Shown: piece after piece, positions 18,714 to 29,982 of the stretch | Layout of the letters: the number at the start of each line of letters is the position of its first letter | How positions within the stretch are numbered: position 1 is the first letter of the stretch | Assembly: GCA_046349255.1 (NCBI GenBank) | Contig: JAXMCR010000002.1 | Location: 434,001-498,000, forward strand | Source: DAIODI01 sp046349255 | GTDB lineage: Bacteria; Pseudomonadota; Alphaproteobacteria; Rhizobiales; Aestuariivirgaceae | Reading direction: 5' to 3' | Length of the DNA: 64,000 nt | The notes under the pieces: model-generated | Database searches by the model: none | The model's input: the letters and a program-made list of their open reading frames with translations, nothing else | What the model was told of the DNA's origin: nothing | Translations under genes and position numbers: made by a program

Positions 18714-20231
18714 ATGCATAACGAAGCCACCTCCAAGGCGAGCCGCACCCGCAAGTCGGTTGCGGCCCTGATCATCGCCGGCCTCCTCGGCGCAACCTCG
18801 CTCTCCGCGATCTCGGCCATCGAGGCCGTGACCCCGGCCCGCGCCGACCAGACCGTGTTCAACCGCGCCCCCGCCGCGGGCTTCAGCGACCTCGTCGAGA
18901 AGGTCATGCCGGCGGTCGTCTCGGTCGAGGCGAAGCTGTCGGTGACCCCGGCGAGCGCCTCCTCGGACGACGAGCAGGGCGGCCAGGGCGGCCAGCAGTT
19001 CTCCATGCCGGACCTGCCGCAGAACAGCCCGTTCCGCCAGTTCTTCGACCAGTTCCCGCAGGGCAAGAAGGCGCAGCCGCAGCCGCGCCAGGGCGGCATC
19101 GCCCAGGGCTCGGGCTTCATCATCTCGGCTGACGGCTACATGGTCACCAACAACCACGTCGTTCAGGACGCGGACGAAGTGACCGTGCGCACCAACAACG
19201 ACAAGGAATACAAGGCCAAGGTGATCGGCACCGACGCCAAGACCGACCTCGCGCTCCTCAAGATCGACTCGAACGAGACGTTTTCCTACGTGCCGTTCGC
19301 GACCAAGGACCCGCGCGTCGGCGACTGGGTGATCGCGGTCGGCAACCCGTTCGGCCTCGGCGGCACGGTGACCACCGGCATCATCTCGGCCCGCGGCCGC
19401 AACATCGGCTCCGGCCCCTACGACGACTACCTGCAGATCGATGCGCCGATCAACAAGGGCAACTCGGGCGGCCCGGCCTTCAACCTCGACGGTGAAGTTG
19501 TCGGCATCAACACGGCGATCTTCTCGCCGTCGGGCGGCTCGGTCGGCATCGGCTTCGCCATCCCGGCGCACGAGGCGGTCTCGATCGTCTCCTCGCTCAA
19601 GGAGCACGGCACGGTTACCCGCGGCTGGCTCGGCGTGCAGATCCAGCCGATCACCGACGACATCGCCGAGAGCGTCCACCTGAAGGACACCAAGGGCGCG
19701 CTCGTCGCGGACGTGACGGCCGACTCGCCGGCGCTCAAGGCCGGCCTGAAGGCGGGCGATGCGATCCTGAAGCTCGACGGTACGGCCGTGAAGGATCCCT
19801 CCGACCTGTCGCGGCAGGTGGCGGGCATCGAGCCCGGCAAGCAGGTGACGCTCACCGTGCTGCGTGACGGCGCTGAGAAGGACATCGCCGTGTCGATCGG
19901 CAAGATGCCGAGCGACAAGCAACTCGCCTCGCTTTCCGGCCAGGAAGACTCCGCTCCGGCGAAGGGCAAGCTCGGCCTGCAGCTCCAGGCCTCTCCGGAC
20001 GGCCGCGGCGTCGCGGTGGCCGGCGTGACCGACGGAAGCCCGGCGGCCGAGAAGGGCCTCAAGACCGGTGACGTGATCCTGCAGATCGGCGGCACCGACG
20101 TCGACGATCCGGCGGCGCTCTCGGGCGCCATCGAGAAGGCCCGCAAGGACGGCCAGAAGAACGTCCTCCTGCTGGTCAAGTCGGGCGAGCGCCAGCGCTT
20201 CGTCGCGCTGCCGGCCCAGCCGAAGGGCTGA
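18714..20231 (+). CDS. degP: Do-family periplasmic serine protease (DegP/DegQ-like)
   Basis: Periplasmic protease/chaperone that handles misfolded envelope proteins. An N-terminal membrane-targeting helix (about residues 16-40) ends ARA. The trypsin-like domain has His148 (TNNHVV), Asp178 (TDLALL) and Ser251 (GNSGGPAF). Two PDZ domains follow, at about residues 310-390 and 410-500. Between residues 85 and 130 there is a Gln/Gly-rich linker loop, as in HtrA LA loops. At 505 residues it matches alphaproteobacterial Do proteases. An AGGA stands five bases before the ATG. A strong intrinsic terminator follows directly. Confidence 0.95.
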   Translation: MHNEATSKASRTRKSVAALIIAGLLGATSLSAISAIEAVTPARADQTVFNRAPAAGFSDLVEKVMPAVVSVEAKLSVTPASASSDDEQGGQGGQQFSMPDLPQNSPFRQFFDQFPQGKKAQPQPRQGGIAQGSGFIISADGYMVTNNHVVQDADEVTVRTNNDKEYKAKVIGTDAKTDLALLKIDSNETFSYVPFATKDPRVGDWVIAVGNPFGLGGTVTTGIISARGRNIGSGPYDDYLQIDAPINKGNSGGPAFNLDGEVVGINTAIFSPSGGSVGIGFAIPAHEAVSIVSSLKEHGTVTRGWLGVQIQPITDDIAESVHLKDTKGALVADVTADSPALKAGLKAGDAILKLDGTAVKDPSDLSRQVAGIEPGKQVTLTVLRDGAEKDIAVSIGKMPSDKQLASLSGQEDSAPAKGKLGLQLQASPDGRGVAVAGVTDGSPAAEKGLKTGDVILQIGGTDVDDPAALSGAIEKARKDGQKNVLLLVKSGERQRFVALPAQPKG

Positions 20232-20241
20232 CGAACACCCT

Positions 20242-20281
20242 GGGAGCGATGCCGTCCCCGCTAAAGGCGTCGCTCCCTTTT
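20242..20281 (+). terminator. intrinsic terminator after the Do-family protease gene
   Basis: GGGAGCGATGCC pairs with GGCGTCGCTCCC across a 12-base loop (12 pairs including one G-T), followed by TTTT. It lies 10 bases after the protease stop codon. Confidence 0.85.
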
Positions 20282-20373
20282 CCCCCGCACGGGTCGCCCG
20301 CCGGCCCCTGTCCGGTCTCCCCCAACCCCGACCCCTGGGCGGCCGGGTGGACCCGTGCGGGCCTCGGTTTCCG

Positions 20374-22434
20374 CTAGGCGCTCCCCCCGCCTGACACGAA
20401 GCGCATCAGCAGAACCGGAATGCCGGGTCGCGAGCCTTCGTCCGCATACTGCACCGCGATCTTCTCCGTATCGCTCACCGCGATCGTTTCACCGTCTGCA
20501 ATGATCGGCCCCTTGGCGCACAAGTAGCTCGCCATGCCGATGAGGCGGCGCGCCAGATCCATGGGCGGCATCGGCGCGGGCAGGAATTCGATCTCGCGTC
20601 CGATGAAGGCGCGCAGACCGAGAGTCGAGCCCATCACCGTGGCAAGACCGCCTTCCGTCGGCGCGCCGCGGGCGAGCGTCATCGTCGTCCACAGCGTCAC
20701 CGGCACCTGCCCCGCGACGAGCTGGCGCGCCTGGCCCACCAGCGCCGCCCCGCGCACGATCGATTGTGCCTCCGTGAACACCACCGCCGCCGCCGGGAGG
20801 ATCGCCGAGAGCCCGGCGAGCACGAGCGTGACGGCGGCAGCGCCGTTCAGCGCGCGGATGTGATCGGTGGGCGGTTCGACCAGCGCCACGATGACGTGCG
20901 CCCGCGTATTCACCATCACTTTCGCCGCATCGTTGAAGGTGATCGAACGGACGGCCGCCTCCTCCCAACTGTCCGGCGGCAGCGCCATGTCGGCGAAGAT
21001 CACCACGATCGTCGCGCCGTTCACACGGAGCGCGAAGTTGTCGTCGCCGAGTTCCTCGGTCGGCGGCAGAACGGAGATATCGAAGAGCCCGTCGCCGCCG
21101 ATCGACCGGCACGACGCAACCGTTTCCTCTGCGGTGACCCGCGCATGCTCCGCGAGCGCCACGTAGGAGAGGAAGTGGCTGGTGCCGGGCGTCGATCTCG
21201 CATCGGGCTCGCGAACGACCGGCGCTGCTGCGGCGGCTTCTGCGGGGGTCGATGCCACCACCTCCGGCAACGGCGCGGGGGGCGGCTCAGGCGCCAAGAG
21301 GACTGGCGCTGGAGCGTCACCGGTTTCGTTCGAGGACGGTTCAGCCGGTTCCGGCGTTTCCAGTTCCGGCGCTAGCAGTACATCAGGCTCCGGCGATCTC
21401 GGTTCCGGCTTGGGGTTTTCAATCTGCTCCGACAAAACAAGTTCCGGGACGGGCGCCTCCACCGGTACCGGCGGAACAGGTGCCGTGACGGGCGGTTCAA
21501 CGGGCTCCGGATTCTCCCGGGGTGCGCTCGTATCGGGGACAGGAACAGCGGCGTCCGGCTGGCGCGCTGCCTCCGCAGGCATTGCACGCGGCTCGGATTC
21601 CGCCCCCTGCGCAGGTGGATGATGCGGGTTGAAGTCGAGAGTGTCCACAACAAGGGAGAAGGGATCAAGCGGACCATCGAGACCGAGTGGGTACTCGTTC
21701 ACCTCAGCGTCGAGGCCATGATCGGTTTCGTCGGTGAGCCGATGTTCGGAAGAGGCCGCTTCAGCTGGGTCCACTTCCACCGAGCGCTCGAAGGCAGCGT
21801 CCGCGCTGGCCGCTACCGGGAGGTGTTCCGGATCTTGAAGGTTTGCTCTGGGGCTCGCCGGCTGCAGATCGACCTCAGCGGGCGGCGGATCCTGCCGCTC
21901 ATGGGCAGCAGCCAGCGCAGACGGAGGTTCTTCGACGGGGGCGTAGAGGGTGGTCGCGGCCGCGTCGAGCGTGATCGCGGGCTGCGGCTCGCCCGGTCCC
22001 TCTTCCTGCGGCTGAGGGTCGGGAACGAATAGCCCGGCCTGCTCCGCGCCGGTCGCCACACTGTCGTCGTCAGATGCCACTGGCGGATCATGGGGAGGCG
22101 TCGCCGCCGCCAGCAGGCCGGCGGGCGGCGCGGCCGGCAGAGAGGAGATCCTTGTCGAGCGGAGATCAGTGGCCGTCGGCCCCGTCTCGTCCGCGGCCGG
22201 CGCTGGGGCCACTCTGCTGTCCGGCGCCGTCAGCAGTGGCGCTTCCTTTGCCTCAGGCCTCTGAAGTTCGGCAGGCGCCGGGTCAGCGTCGCTCAAAGCG
22301 GCAAACAAGCGCTCGATTGGCGCCTTGGCTGGCGAGCCTTCCGTCTCCATCGACGCTGTCGAAAAGGGCTTCGGCCATGGGATCGGCTGCCCCGGTAACT
22401 GCCGCGGTGGCGTTGTACGTTTTCCGAAAGCCAT
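20374..22434 (-). CDS. proline-rich protein with DUF4261-like C-terminal domain
   Basis: A 686-residue protein in two parts. Residues 1 to about 420 are low-complexity, acidic and rich in Pro, Ala, Glu and Val (many PEPVEPPVTAPVPPV-like stretches), so probably disordered. Residues about 421-686 form a folded domain that resembles DUF4261 and aligns over its whole length with the protein encoded at 34599-35426. Shared blocks are LWTTMTLARG/IWTSLRTYEG, STLGLRAFIGREIEF/TSTGLIPFVGRDVDF and KGPIIADGETIAVSD/KGPVFANGQAFALSD. No signal peptide or membrane helix is seen. An AAGGAG directly abuts the ATG, unusually close. Function is unknown, and the DUF4261 name is from memory of the motif pattern. 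Confidence 0.8.
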   Translation of the reverse strand: MAFGKRTTPPRQLPGQPIPWPKPFSTASMETEGSPAKAPIERLFAALSDADPAPAELQRPEAKEAPLLTAPDSRVAPAPAADETGPTATDLRSTRISSLPAAPPAGLLAAATPPHDPPVASDDDSVATGAEQAGLFVPDPQPQEEGPGEPQPAITLDAAATTLYAPVEEPPSALAAAHERQDPPPAEVDLQPASPRANLQDPEHLPVAASADAAFERSVEVDPAEAASSEHRLTDETDHGLDAEVNEYPLGLDGPLDPFSLVVDTLDFNPHHPPAQGAESEPRAMPAEAARQPDAAVPVPDTSAPRENPEPVEPPVTAPVPPVPVEAPVPELVLSEQIENPKPEPRSPEPDVLLAPELETPEPAEPSSNETGDAPAPVLLAPEPPPAPLPEVVASTPAEAAAAAPVVREPDARSTPGTSHFLSYVALAEHARVTAEETVASCRSIGGDGLFDISVLPPTEELGDDNFALRVNGATIVVIFADMALPPDSWEEAAVRSITFNDAAKVMVNTRAHVIVALVEPPTDHIRALNGAAAVTLVLAGLSAILPAAAVVFTEAQSIVRGAALVGQARQLVAGQVPVTLWTTMTLARGAPTEGGLATVMGSTLGLRAFIGREIEFLPAPMPPMDLARRLIGMASYLCAKGPIIADGETIAVSDTEKIAVQYADEGSRPGIPVLLMRFVSGGGSA

Positions 22435-22680
22435 CTCCTTGCCCCTCTGGCCGCCGTCATGACGGGCATGGCCACGGAACCAGGCGCTTCATTGCCCTAC
22501 AGCGCATCCGTGTCCTTCAGAACCGATTAACTACCACAGATTGTGCTTGGCGGGGCAGCAAAGAAAATTGCAAGCGTTAACGGCGCGCGGAACGCCTTGC
22601 GGACGGCGGGATAATCTGTATCTACGTCAGTTGCGTTTATAGCGGCTACCCTGAAGCCACACGGAAGCGGAGACGAAGCA

Positions 22681-23280
22681 ATGGCAAAGGTTCTGGTTCT
22701 CTACTACTCGAGCTACGGCCACATCGAGACGATGGCGCAGGCCGTCGCCGAGGGCGCCAAGGCGGCGGGCGCGAAGGTCGACATCAAGCGCGTGCCGGAG
22801 CTGGTGCCCGAAGAGGTCGCCAAGAAGTCGCACTTCAAGCTCGACCAGAAGGCGCCCGTAGCCAAGCCCGAGGAACTGGCGGACTACGACGCCATCATCA
22901 TCGGCACGCCCACGCGCTTCGGAAACATGGCGGCCCAGATGAAGAACTTCGTGGACCAGCTCGGCGGCCTCTGGTTCGGCGACAAGCTCGTCGGCAAGGT
23001 CGGCGCGGTGTTCACCTCGACGGCGACCCAGCACGGCGGGCAGGAATCGACGATCCTGTCCACCCACACGGTGCTCCTGCACCTCGGCCTGGTGATCGTC
23101 GGCCTGCCGTATTCCTTCAAGGGCCAGATGGGCGTCGACGAGATCAAGGGCGGCAGCCCCTACGGCGCATCCACGATTGCCGACGGCGACGGCTCGCGCC
23201 AGCCGAGCAAGGTGGAGCTCGACGGAGCGCGCTATCTCGGCGGCCACGTGGCGAAGGTCGCGGCCAAGCTCGCTGCCTGA
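22681..23280 (+). CDS. wrbA: NAD(P)H:quinone oxidoreductase, type IV (WrbA)
   Basis: FMN-dependent flavodoxin-like enzyme that reduces quinones by two electrons, protecting against oxidative stress. The phosphate-binding loop YYSSYGHIETMA starts near residue 8, and PTRFGNMAAQMKNFVDQ and STATQHGGQESTILSTH are family landmarks. At 199 residues it has the usual length. It is monocistronic: a 246-base upstream gap separates it from the divergent proline-rich gene, and a strong terminator follows. Confidence 0.96.
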   Translation: MAKVLVLYYSSYGHIETMAQAVAEGAKAAGAKVDIKRVPELVPEEVAKKSHFKLDQKAPVAKPEELADYDAIIIGTPTRFGNMAAQMKNFVDQLGGLWFGDKLVGKVGAVFTSTATQHGGQESTILSTHTVLLHLGLVIVGLPYSFKGQMGVDEIKGGSPYGASTIADGDGSRQPSKVELDGARYLGGHVAKVAAKLAA

Positions 23281-23310
23281 TCCAAGCGTTAACGATCCAC
23301 ATTCTTCGAC

Positions 23311-23336
23311 GGCCGGGACCAAAATCCCGGCCTTTT
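23311..23336 (+). terminator. intrinsic terminator after wrbA
   Basis: Perfect 8-bp stem GGCCGGGA/TCCCGGCC with a 6-base loop, followed by TTTT. It lies 31 bases after the wrbA stop. Confidence 0.9.
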
Positions 23337-23384
23337 CGTTCTGGAGAACTGCCTTCGCAGGGGGCATGGTTGCCAAATGCGCAA

Positions 23385-23413
23385 TTGACAGGCCGGAGGC
23401 TGGTCTGTTGTTT
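23385..23413 (+). promoter_or_regulatory. possible promoter of ppdK
   Basis: A perfect -35 TTGACA (23385-23390) with a weak TTGTTT 17 bases downstream. The -10 match is poor, so this is only suggestive. Confidence 0.25.
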
Positions 23414-23490
23414 GCATCGCACAAATCCATGTGCCACCACGCATGGATCGGGCGATGAAGCTGGAACAATCGAGCAGGGAAACTGGGGCG

Positions 23491-26160
<2,670 letters not shown>

Positions 26161-26195
26161 CGGTTAACGCCCGCCTGTCATTTCTCGGGACTCCC

Positions 26196-26211
26196 TTAAC
26201 CCTTCCTTAAC
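26196..26211 (+). promoter_or_regulatory. CtrA-type binding box upstream of the sleB-like gene
   Basis: TTAACCCTTCCTTAAC fits the alphaproteobacterial CtrA consensus TTAA-N7-TTAAC exactly. It lies about 150 bases before the SleB-type gene, in one of the few AT-rich gaps of the window. A second pair, TTAACCTGTGTTAA near 26262, has a 6-base spacer and is off consensus. Confidence 0.5.
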
Positions 26212-26361
26212 CCTGACCGTGGTTCTCCACAGAACGAAATGCGCACAACTTGCGCCATTTGGTTAACCTGTGTTAAATCTTTCCCGGGATAGACTGTTGG
26301 GATCAACGAGTCGGTAACTGGCTGTGGGACGGCCATCGACTCGAGGGAATGGGGTGAGGGG

Positions 26362-27252
26362 TTGAAAGCGTACGACCGCGCTGAACGGCCGAAGGCACGA
26401 CCATCCCGATTCGACGACGATCAGGGCTCCGGCTTCGGCCTTGCCAAGATCGCGTCGTTCGTGCTCGCCGGCATGGTTCTGGTAGGCGCCGTCGCGTTTG
26501 CCGCGCAGACGATTGCCGAAAACGCCAATGCCCGCGCCGTCGCCTCCGATCCGCTGAAACCCATCGAAACCGTCATCGGCAGCGAGCCCACGCTCGGCGT
26601 GATGAAGGGCTCCTTCCTCGCCGACACCGCCCTCCACGAACTCGAACCCGTCACAAGCCGCGGCGCGCTCCTCTACTCGGGCGACGCGGTCGTCGCCTCG
26701 AAGGGCGACTTCGAGACGGACGACGCGGTCGCGCCGCGCGAAGACAGCATCATGGCGCTGGTCCGCCTGCCCGAATCGCCCTCGCTCTCGAAGCTCGAGG
26801 AAAGCTTCAAGCTCGGCCGCGAGCAGAAGGCCGCCGTGCTCGCCAAGCGCAAGCAGCGCCTCGCCGAACAGCAGTGCCTCGCGACCGCCGTCTACTTCGA
26901 GGCGCGCTCCGAGAGCGAAGAAGGCCAGCTCGCCGTCGCTCGCGTGATCCTCAACCGCGTCAAGGATCCGGAATTCCCGAAGACCATCTGCGGCGTCGTC
27001 TACCAGGGCGCCCAGAACCGGCATGGCTGCCAGTTCTCGTTCGCCTGCGACGGCCGCGCCGACCAGCCGAAGACGCGCCAGGCGTGGTCGCAGGCGCAAC
27101 GCGTCGCTTCGCGCGCGATGGCTGGCCAGAACGACATCGCCATCATGGCGACGGCCACGCACTACCACGCCGACTACGTGCAGCCCTCGTGGGCCTCGAC
27201 GATGAAGCGGCTCATCAAGATCGGCCGCCACATCTTCTACAGCGAAACCTGA
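26362..27252 (+). CDS. SleB-type cell wall hydrolase, membrane-anchored
   Basis: Probable peptidoglycan hydrolase. A single N-terminal transmembrane helix (about residues 28-50) would place residues 51-296 in the periplasm. The SleB/CwlJ domain covers about 171-294, beginning CLATAVYFEARSE, where Glu180 is the probable catalytic residue, then ILNRVKDPEFPKTICGVVY, QFSFACDG and ATHYHADYV. The start is a TTG at 26362 preceded by GAGGGG; no ATG is available before the membrane helix. A CtrA-type box upstream suggests cell-cycle control, fitting a role in division or cell separation. It ends four bases before a convergent phosphatase gene. Confidence 0.88.
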   Translation: MKAYDRAERPKARPSRFDDDQGSGFGLAKIASFVLAGMVLVGAVAFAAQTIAENANARAVASDPLKPIETVIGSEPTLGVMKGSFLADTALHELEPVTSRGALLYSGDAVVASKGDFETDDAVAPREDSIMALVRLPESPSLSKLEESFKLGREQKAAVLAKRKQRLAEQQCLATAVYFEARSESEEGQLAVARVILNRVKDPEFPKTICGVVYQGAQNRHGCQFSFACDGRADQPKTRQAWSQAQRVASRAMAGQNDIAIMATATHYHADYVQPSWASTMKRLIKIGRHIFYSET

Positions 27253-27256
27253 TCGC

Positions 27257-27766
27257 TCAAGCGCGCCGCGGGCGCCAGCTGAAGATCCGCCCCTCCATCG
27301 CCTCTTCGCCGCGTCCGATCGCCGAGATCGCGTCGACCATGCGCCCCTGCCGCCCGAGCAGATCGTCGGCGAGCGCCACCATGCGCCGGTTCGGCGTCGC
27401 CTGCGGCGACTGCGCCCGAAGCTCCGCGGCGAGCGCCTGCTCCTCCCCCGGCTCGCTCAAGAGGCACATCGCCGTATAGGCCGCCGCCGTCGAGCGGCTG
27501 ATGCCGGCGAAGCAGTGGACGAGCAGCGGCGCGTCCGGCTGCCAGCCCTCGACGAAGGCGATCAGCGTCTCCATGTGGTGCGCCTCGGGCGCGAGGAAGC
27601 CGTCGGCCGGCGCGTCGATGTCGTGCATCGTGAGATGCAGGTGACGGCCCGCGCCGACCTTGAGCGTCGGCGGTGTCATCGAGGGCGAGAGCAGGCTCAC
27701 CACGTGCGACACGTTCTCGGACGTGACGAGGCCCTGGACCGCGTGAAGGGGCGAAACGATGATCAT
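27257..27766 (-). CDS. tyrosine phosphatase-like protein (dual-specificity fold)
   Basis: A 169-residue cytoplasmic protein with the CX5R phosphatase loop HCFAGISRST (Cys85, Arg91) and an Asp-containing loop (MHDIDAP, Asp49 and Asp51) that could supply the general acid. These are hallmarks of the protein tyrosine/dual-specificity phosphatase superfamily. The substrate is not known. It is the last gene of a minus-strand run with the HD hydrolase gene, nine bases apart. Confidence 0.83.
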   Translation of the reverse strand: MIIVSPLHAVQGLVTSENVSHVVSLLSPSMTPPTLKVGAGRHLHLTMHDIDAPADGFLAPEAHHMETLIAFVEGWQPDAPLLVHCFAGISRSTAAAYTAMCLLSEPGEEQALAAELRAQSPQATPNRRMVALADDLLGRQGRMVDAISAIGRGEEAMEGRIFSWRPRRA

Positions 27767-27775
27767 GCGGAAACC

Positions 27776-28378
27776 CTAGACCAGCTGGTTGAAGCGCGAG
27801 AGGTAGCGCGCCGACGCTTCGTCGGGCGCGAGCGGCTTGAGCTTCAGGAACTGCTCCGACCCCGGCCCCGCGAGCCCGTGCGGGCGGCCGAAGTACTTCA
27901 GCGCCTCCGCCGTGGAGAAGCCGGCGAGCTGCGTCGCCTCGAGGAACGCCGCCGCCCGGTCCGCCGCCTTGATCTGCGCGGCGATCTTCTCCGGAATCTC
28001 CGGCGGCAACCCGAAGCGGATGTGGATCGCCGCGGCAAGGCGCAGCTCGAACGCCTTGTAGTCGATCCCGAGCGCCGCCTTGAACGGCGAGATCATGTCG
28101 CCGATCACGTACTCCGGCGCATCGTGCAGGAGTGCGGCGAGCCGCCAGGTGCGGTCGAGCGCCATATCGCGACGCGACACGATCGCCTCGACGAGCACGC
28201 AGTGCTGGGCGACGGACAGCGCGTGCGCGCCCTTCGTCTGGCCGTTCCAGCGCGCGACGCGCGCCAGCCCGTGCGCGATGTCGTCGATCTCGATGTCGAA
28301 CGGCGAGGGATCGAGCAGGTCGAGGCGACGTCCCGACAGCATGCGCTGCCAGGCGCGCGGCGGCGCGTCACGCGGCAT
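27776..28378 (-). CDS. HD-domain phosphohydrolase (YfbR-like)
   Basis: A 200-residue HD-superfamily protein. Metal ligands are visible as His59 (SVAQHCVLV), His85-Asp86 (ALLHDAPEYVIGD) and Asp139 (AADRAAAFLE). The spacing resembles the 5'-deoxynucleotidase YfbR group, so a nucleotide phosphohydrolase role is likely. It has close neighbours on both sides on the minus strand, after tag and before the phosphatase. Confidence 0.83.
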   Translation of the reverse strand: MPRDAPPRAWQRMLSGRRLDLLDPSPFDIEIDDIAHGLARVARWNGQTKGAHALSVAQHCVLVEAIVSRRDMALDRTWRLAALLHDAPEYVIGDMISPFKAALGIDYKAFELRLAAAIHIRFGLPPEIPEKIAAQIKAADRAAAFLEATQLAGFSTAEALKYFGRPHGLAGPGSEQFLKLKPLAPDEASARYLSRFNQLV

Positions 28379-28414
28379 GCGGAGCGGCTTCCATCGAAAA
28401 CTGCATGCCGATCG

Positions 28415-29023
28415 TCATCGGCGCTGCCCCTCGCCGACCGCGCCGTGGCGATGGCAGTCGACGAGGTGGTCGTTCACCATCCCCACCGCCTGCATGAAGG
28501 CGTAGACGATCGTCGGTCCGACAAAGCGGAACCCTTTCTGCTGCAAGTCCTTCGAGACGCGCTCGGCGAGTGGCGTCTTCGCCGGCACCTCGGCCATGGA
28601 GCGGCGCGCGTTGACGATCGGGCTGCCGTCGATGAACGCCCACAGATAATCCGTGAACGGCTGCTTCTCGGCGATCGCCAGGTAGGCTTTCGCGTTCGTC
28701 ACGCTCGCCTCGATCTTCAGGCGGTTGCGCACGATGCCCTCGTCCTGCATGAGCTTGGCGAGCTTCTTCGGCGTGTAGCGCGCCATGCGCTCGGGGTCGA
28801 AGCCGTCGAAGGCGGCGCGAAACGCATCGCGCTTCCTAAGGATCGTGATCCACGACAGCCCCGCCTGAAAACCGTCGAGCAGGAGTTTTTCGAACAGCGC
28901 CTGGCTGTCGCGTTCGGGCACGCCCCACTCCTCGTCATGATAGGCGACGTAGAGCGGATCGGTGCCGCACCAGGGGCAGCGATGGATGCCGTCCGCGTGC
29001 AGCACGGCAGGGCGCTCGGTCAT
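28415..29023 (-). CDS. tag: DNA-3-methyladenine glycosylase I
   Basis: Excises 3-methyladenine from alkylated DNA. The zinc-site residues match E. coli Tag: an N-terminal Cys (RCPWCG), His29 (AYHDEEWG), and the C-terminal DHLVDCHRH. The block LLLDGFQAGLSWITILRKRDAF contains the helix-hairpin-helix region. Length is 202 residues. Its ATG overlaps the stop of the upstream ygfZ-like gene by one base (TGATG), so the two are coupled. Confidence 0.95.
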   Translation of the reverse strand: MTERPAVLHADGIHRCPWCGTDPLYVAYHDEEWGVPERDSQALFEKLLLDGFQAGLSWITILRKRDAFRAAFDGFDPERMARYTPKKLAKLMQDEGIVRNRLKIEASVTNAKAYLAIAEKQPFTDYLWAFIDGSPIVNARRSMAEVPAKTPLAERVSKDLQQKGFRFVGPTIVYAFMQAVGMVNDHLVDCHRHGAVGEGQRR

Positions 29024-29877
29024 CAGGCGTCTCCGGCCGGCGCATCGAGCGGGAAGCGCGTGCCTTCGGGCGCGCGCACGGCGACGGGCTTGCCGTCGAC
29101 GGCGGGGTCCGTCCCGGCGGCCTTCGCCGCCGACAACCTGTCGAGGCGAAGCAGCGCAATGCCGTTTTCGCCCTCGACCGCGACCACCTCGCCGATCGAG
29201 CGCTCGCCCGCCGTGATCGCAGCCCCCGGCGCAAGCGATGCACCGTTTACGCGCACGAGGCGCGAGCGCGCCGTGCCGCGGTGCTCCATGCGGGAGACGA
29301 CTTCCTGCCCCACGTAGCAGCCCTTGGTGAAGCTGACGCCGGCGTTCTGATCGAGGTTCGCCTCATGCGGAAAGAGGTTGCCGCTGCCGATCTCGTCCGC
29401 TTCGGCAACGCCGGCCGCAAGCCGCAGCGACCGCGCGTCGGAGGCCTTGGCAGTCGCGATGGCCGCGAGCGCAGCGCGCGGCGCGATCAGGCGGACACCG
29501 AGTCCGCTCCACCGGGGATCGACGAACGCAACGCCTCCTTCAGGGACCGGGGCGTCACCGTCGAGCACCATGGCGACGGCGAGGTCCGCCTCCCGCACGA
29601 TCGTCACCTTGCTGCGCAGCTTGTACATCGACAGCCGCTTCACCAGGTCGTCCGCCTGCGTCGCAGAACAGTCGATCAGCGTGCGCCCGGCCGTCTCCAC
29701 CACGAGGAACAGGAACAGGATCTTGCCCTGCGGCGTCAGCAGTGCCGCCGGCGCCGCCTGCCCCGGCGCGAGCGCCAGGACGTCGGCCGTCAGCAGCCCC
29801 TGCAAAAACGCGTGGCGGTCGTCGCCCGACACCGACAGCACGGCACGGTCGTCCAGCAGGGCGATGCGGCTTCCCAT
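29023..29877 (-). CDS. ygfZ: folate-binding YgfZ-family protein
   Basis: Folate-dependent factor related to the glycine cleavage T-protein, needed for maintenance of some Fe-S enzymes (for example the tRNA thiomethylase MiaB). The signature KGCYVGQEVVSRM is present (about residues 181-193), including the conserved Cys. At 284 residues it is slightly shorter than E. coli YgfZ. It starts MGSRIALLDDRAVLSVSG. It is coupled to tag by a one-base overlap. Confidence 0.9.
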   Translation of the reverse strand: MGSRIALLDDRAVLSVSGDDRHAFLQGLLTADVLALAPGQAAPAALLTPQGKILFLFLVVETAGRTLIDCSATQADDLVKRLSMYKLRSKVTIVREADLAVAMVLDGDAPVPEGGVAFVDPRWSGLGVRLIAPRAALAAIATAKASDARSLRLAAGVAEADEIGSGNLFPHEANLDQNAGVSFTKGCYVGQEVVSRMEHRGTARSRLVRVNGASLAPGAAITAGERSIGEVVAVEGENGIALLRLDRLSAAKAAGTDPAVDGKPVAVRAPEGTRFPLDAPAGDA

Positions 29878-29982
29878 GGGTCAGGCGCTCTTCGAGTTGT
29901 CTTGCTTCACCCCCTAGATTTACGTAAGCCGGGAGAGGCGATCAAGGACGCCCTCCCCGACCAGACCAGAGGCAGACCCAGC

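Noticed and set aside
18695..18721. Eight-codon leader peptide (MDTKQDHA) before the Do-family protease
   Set aside because: It overlaps the protease start but shows no own ribosome-binding site or attenuator structure; probably chance.
26262..26275. Second CtrA site TTAACCTGTGTTAA
   Set aside because: The spacer is 6 bases instead of 7 and the final C is lacking, so it was not counted.
29281..29982. Upstream open frame joined to the dihydroorotase
   Set aside because: It is antisense to ygfZ and without family resemblance; the ATG at 29983 gives the normal N-terminus.
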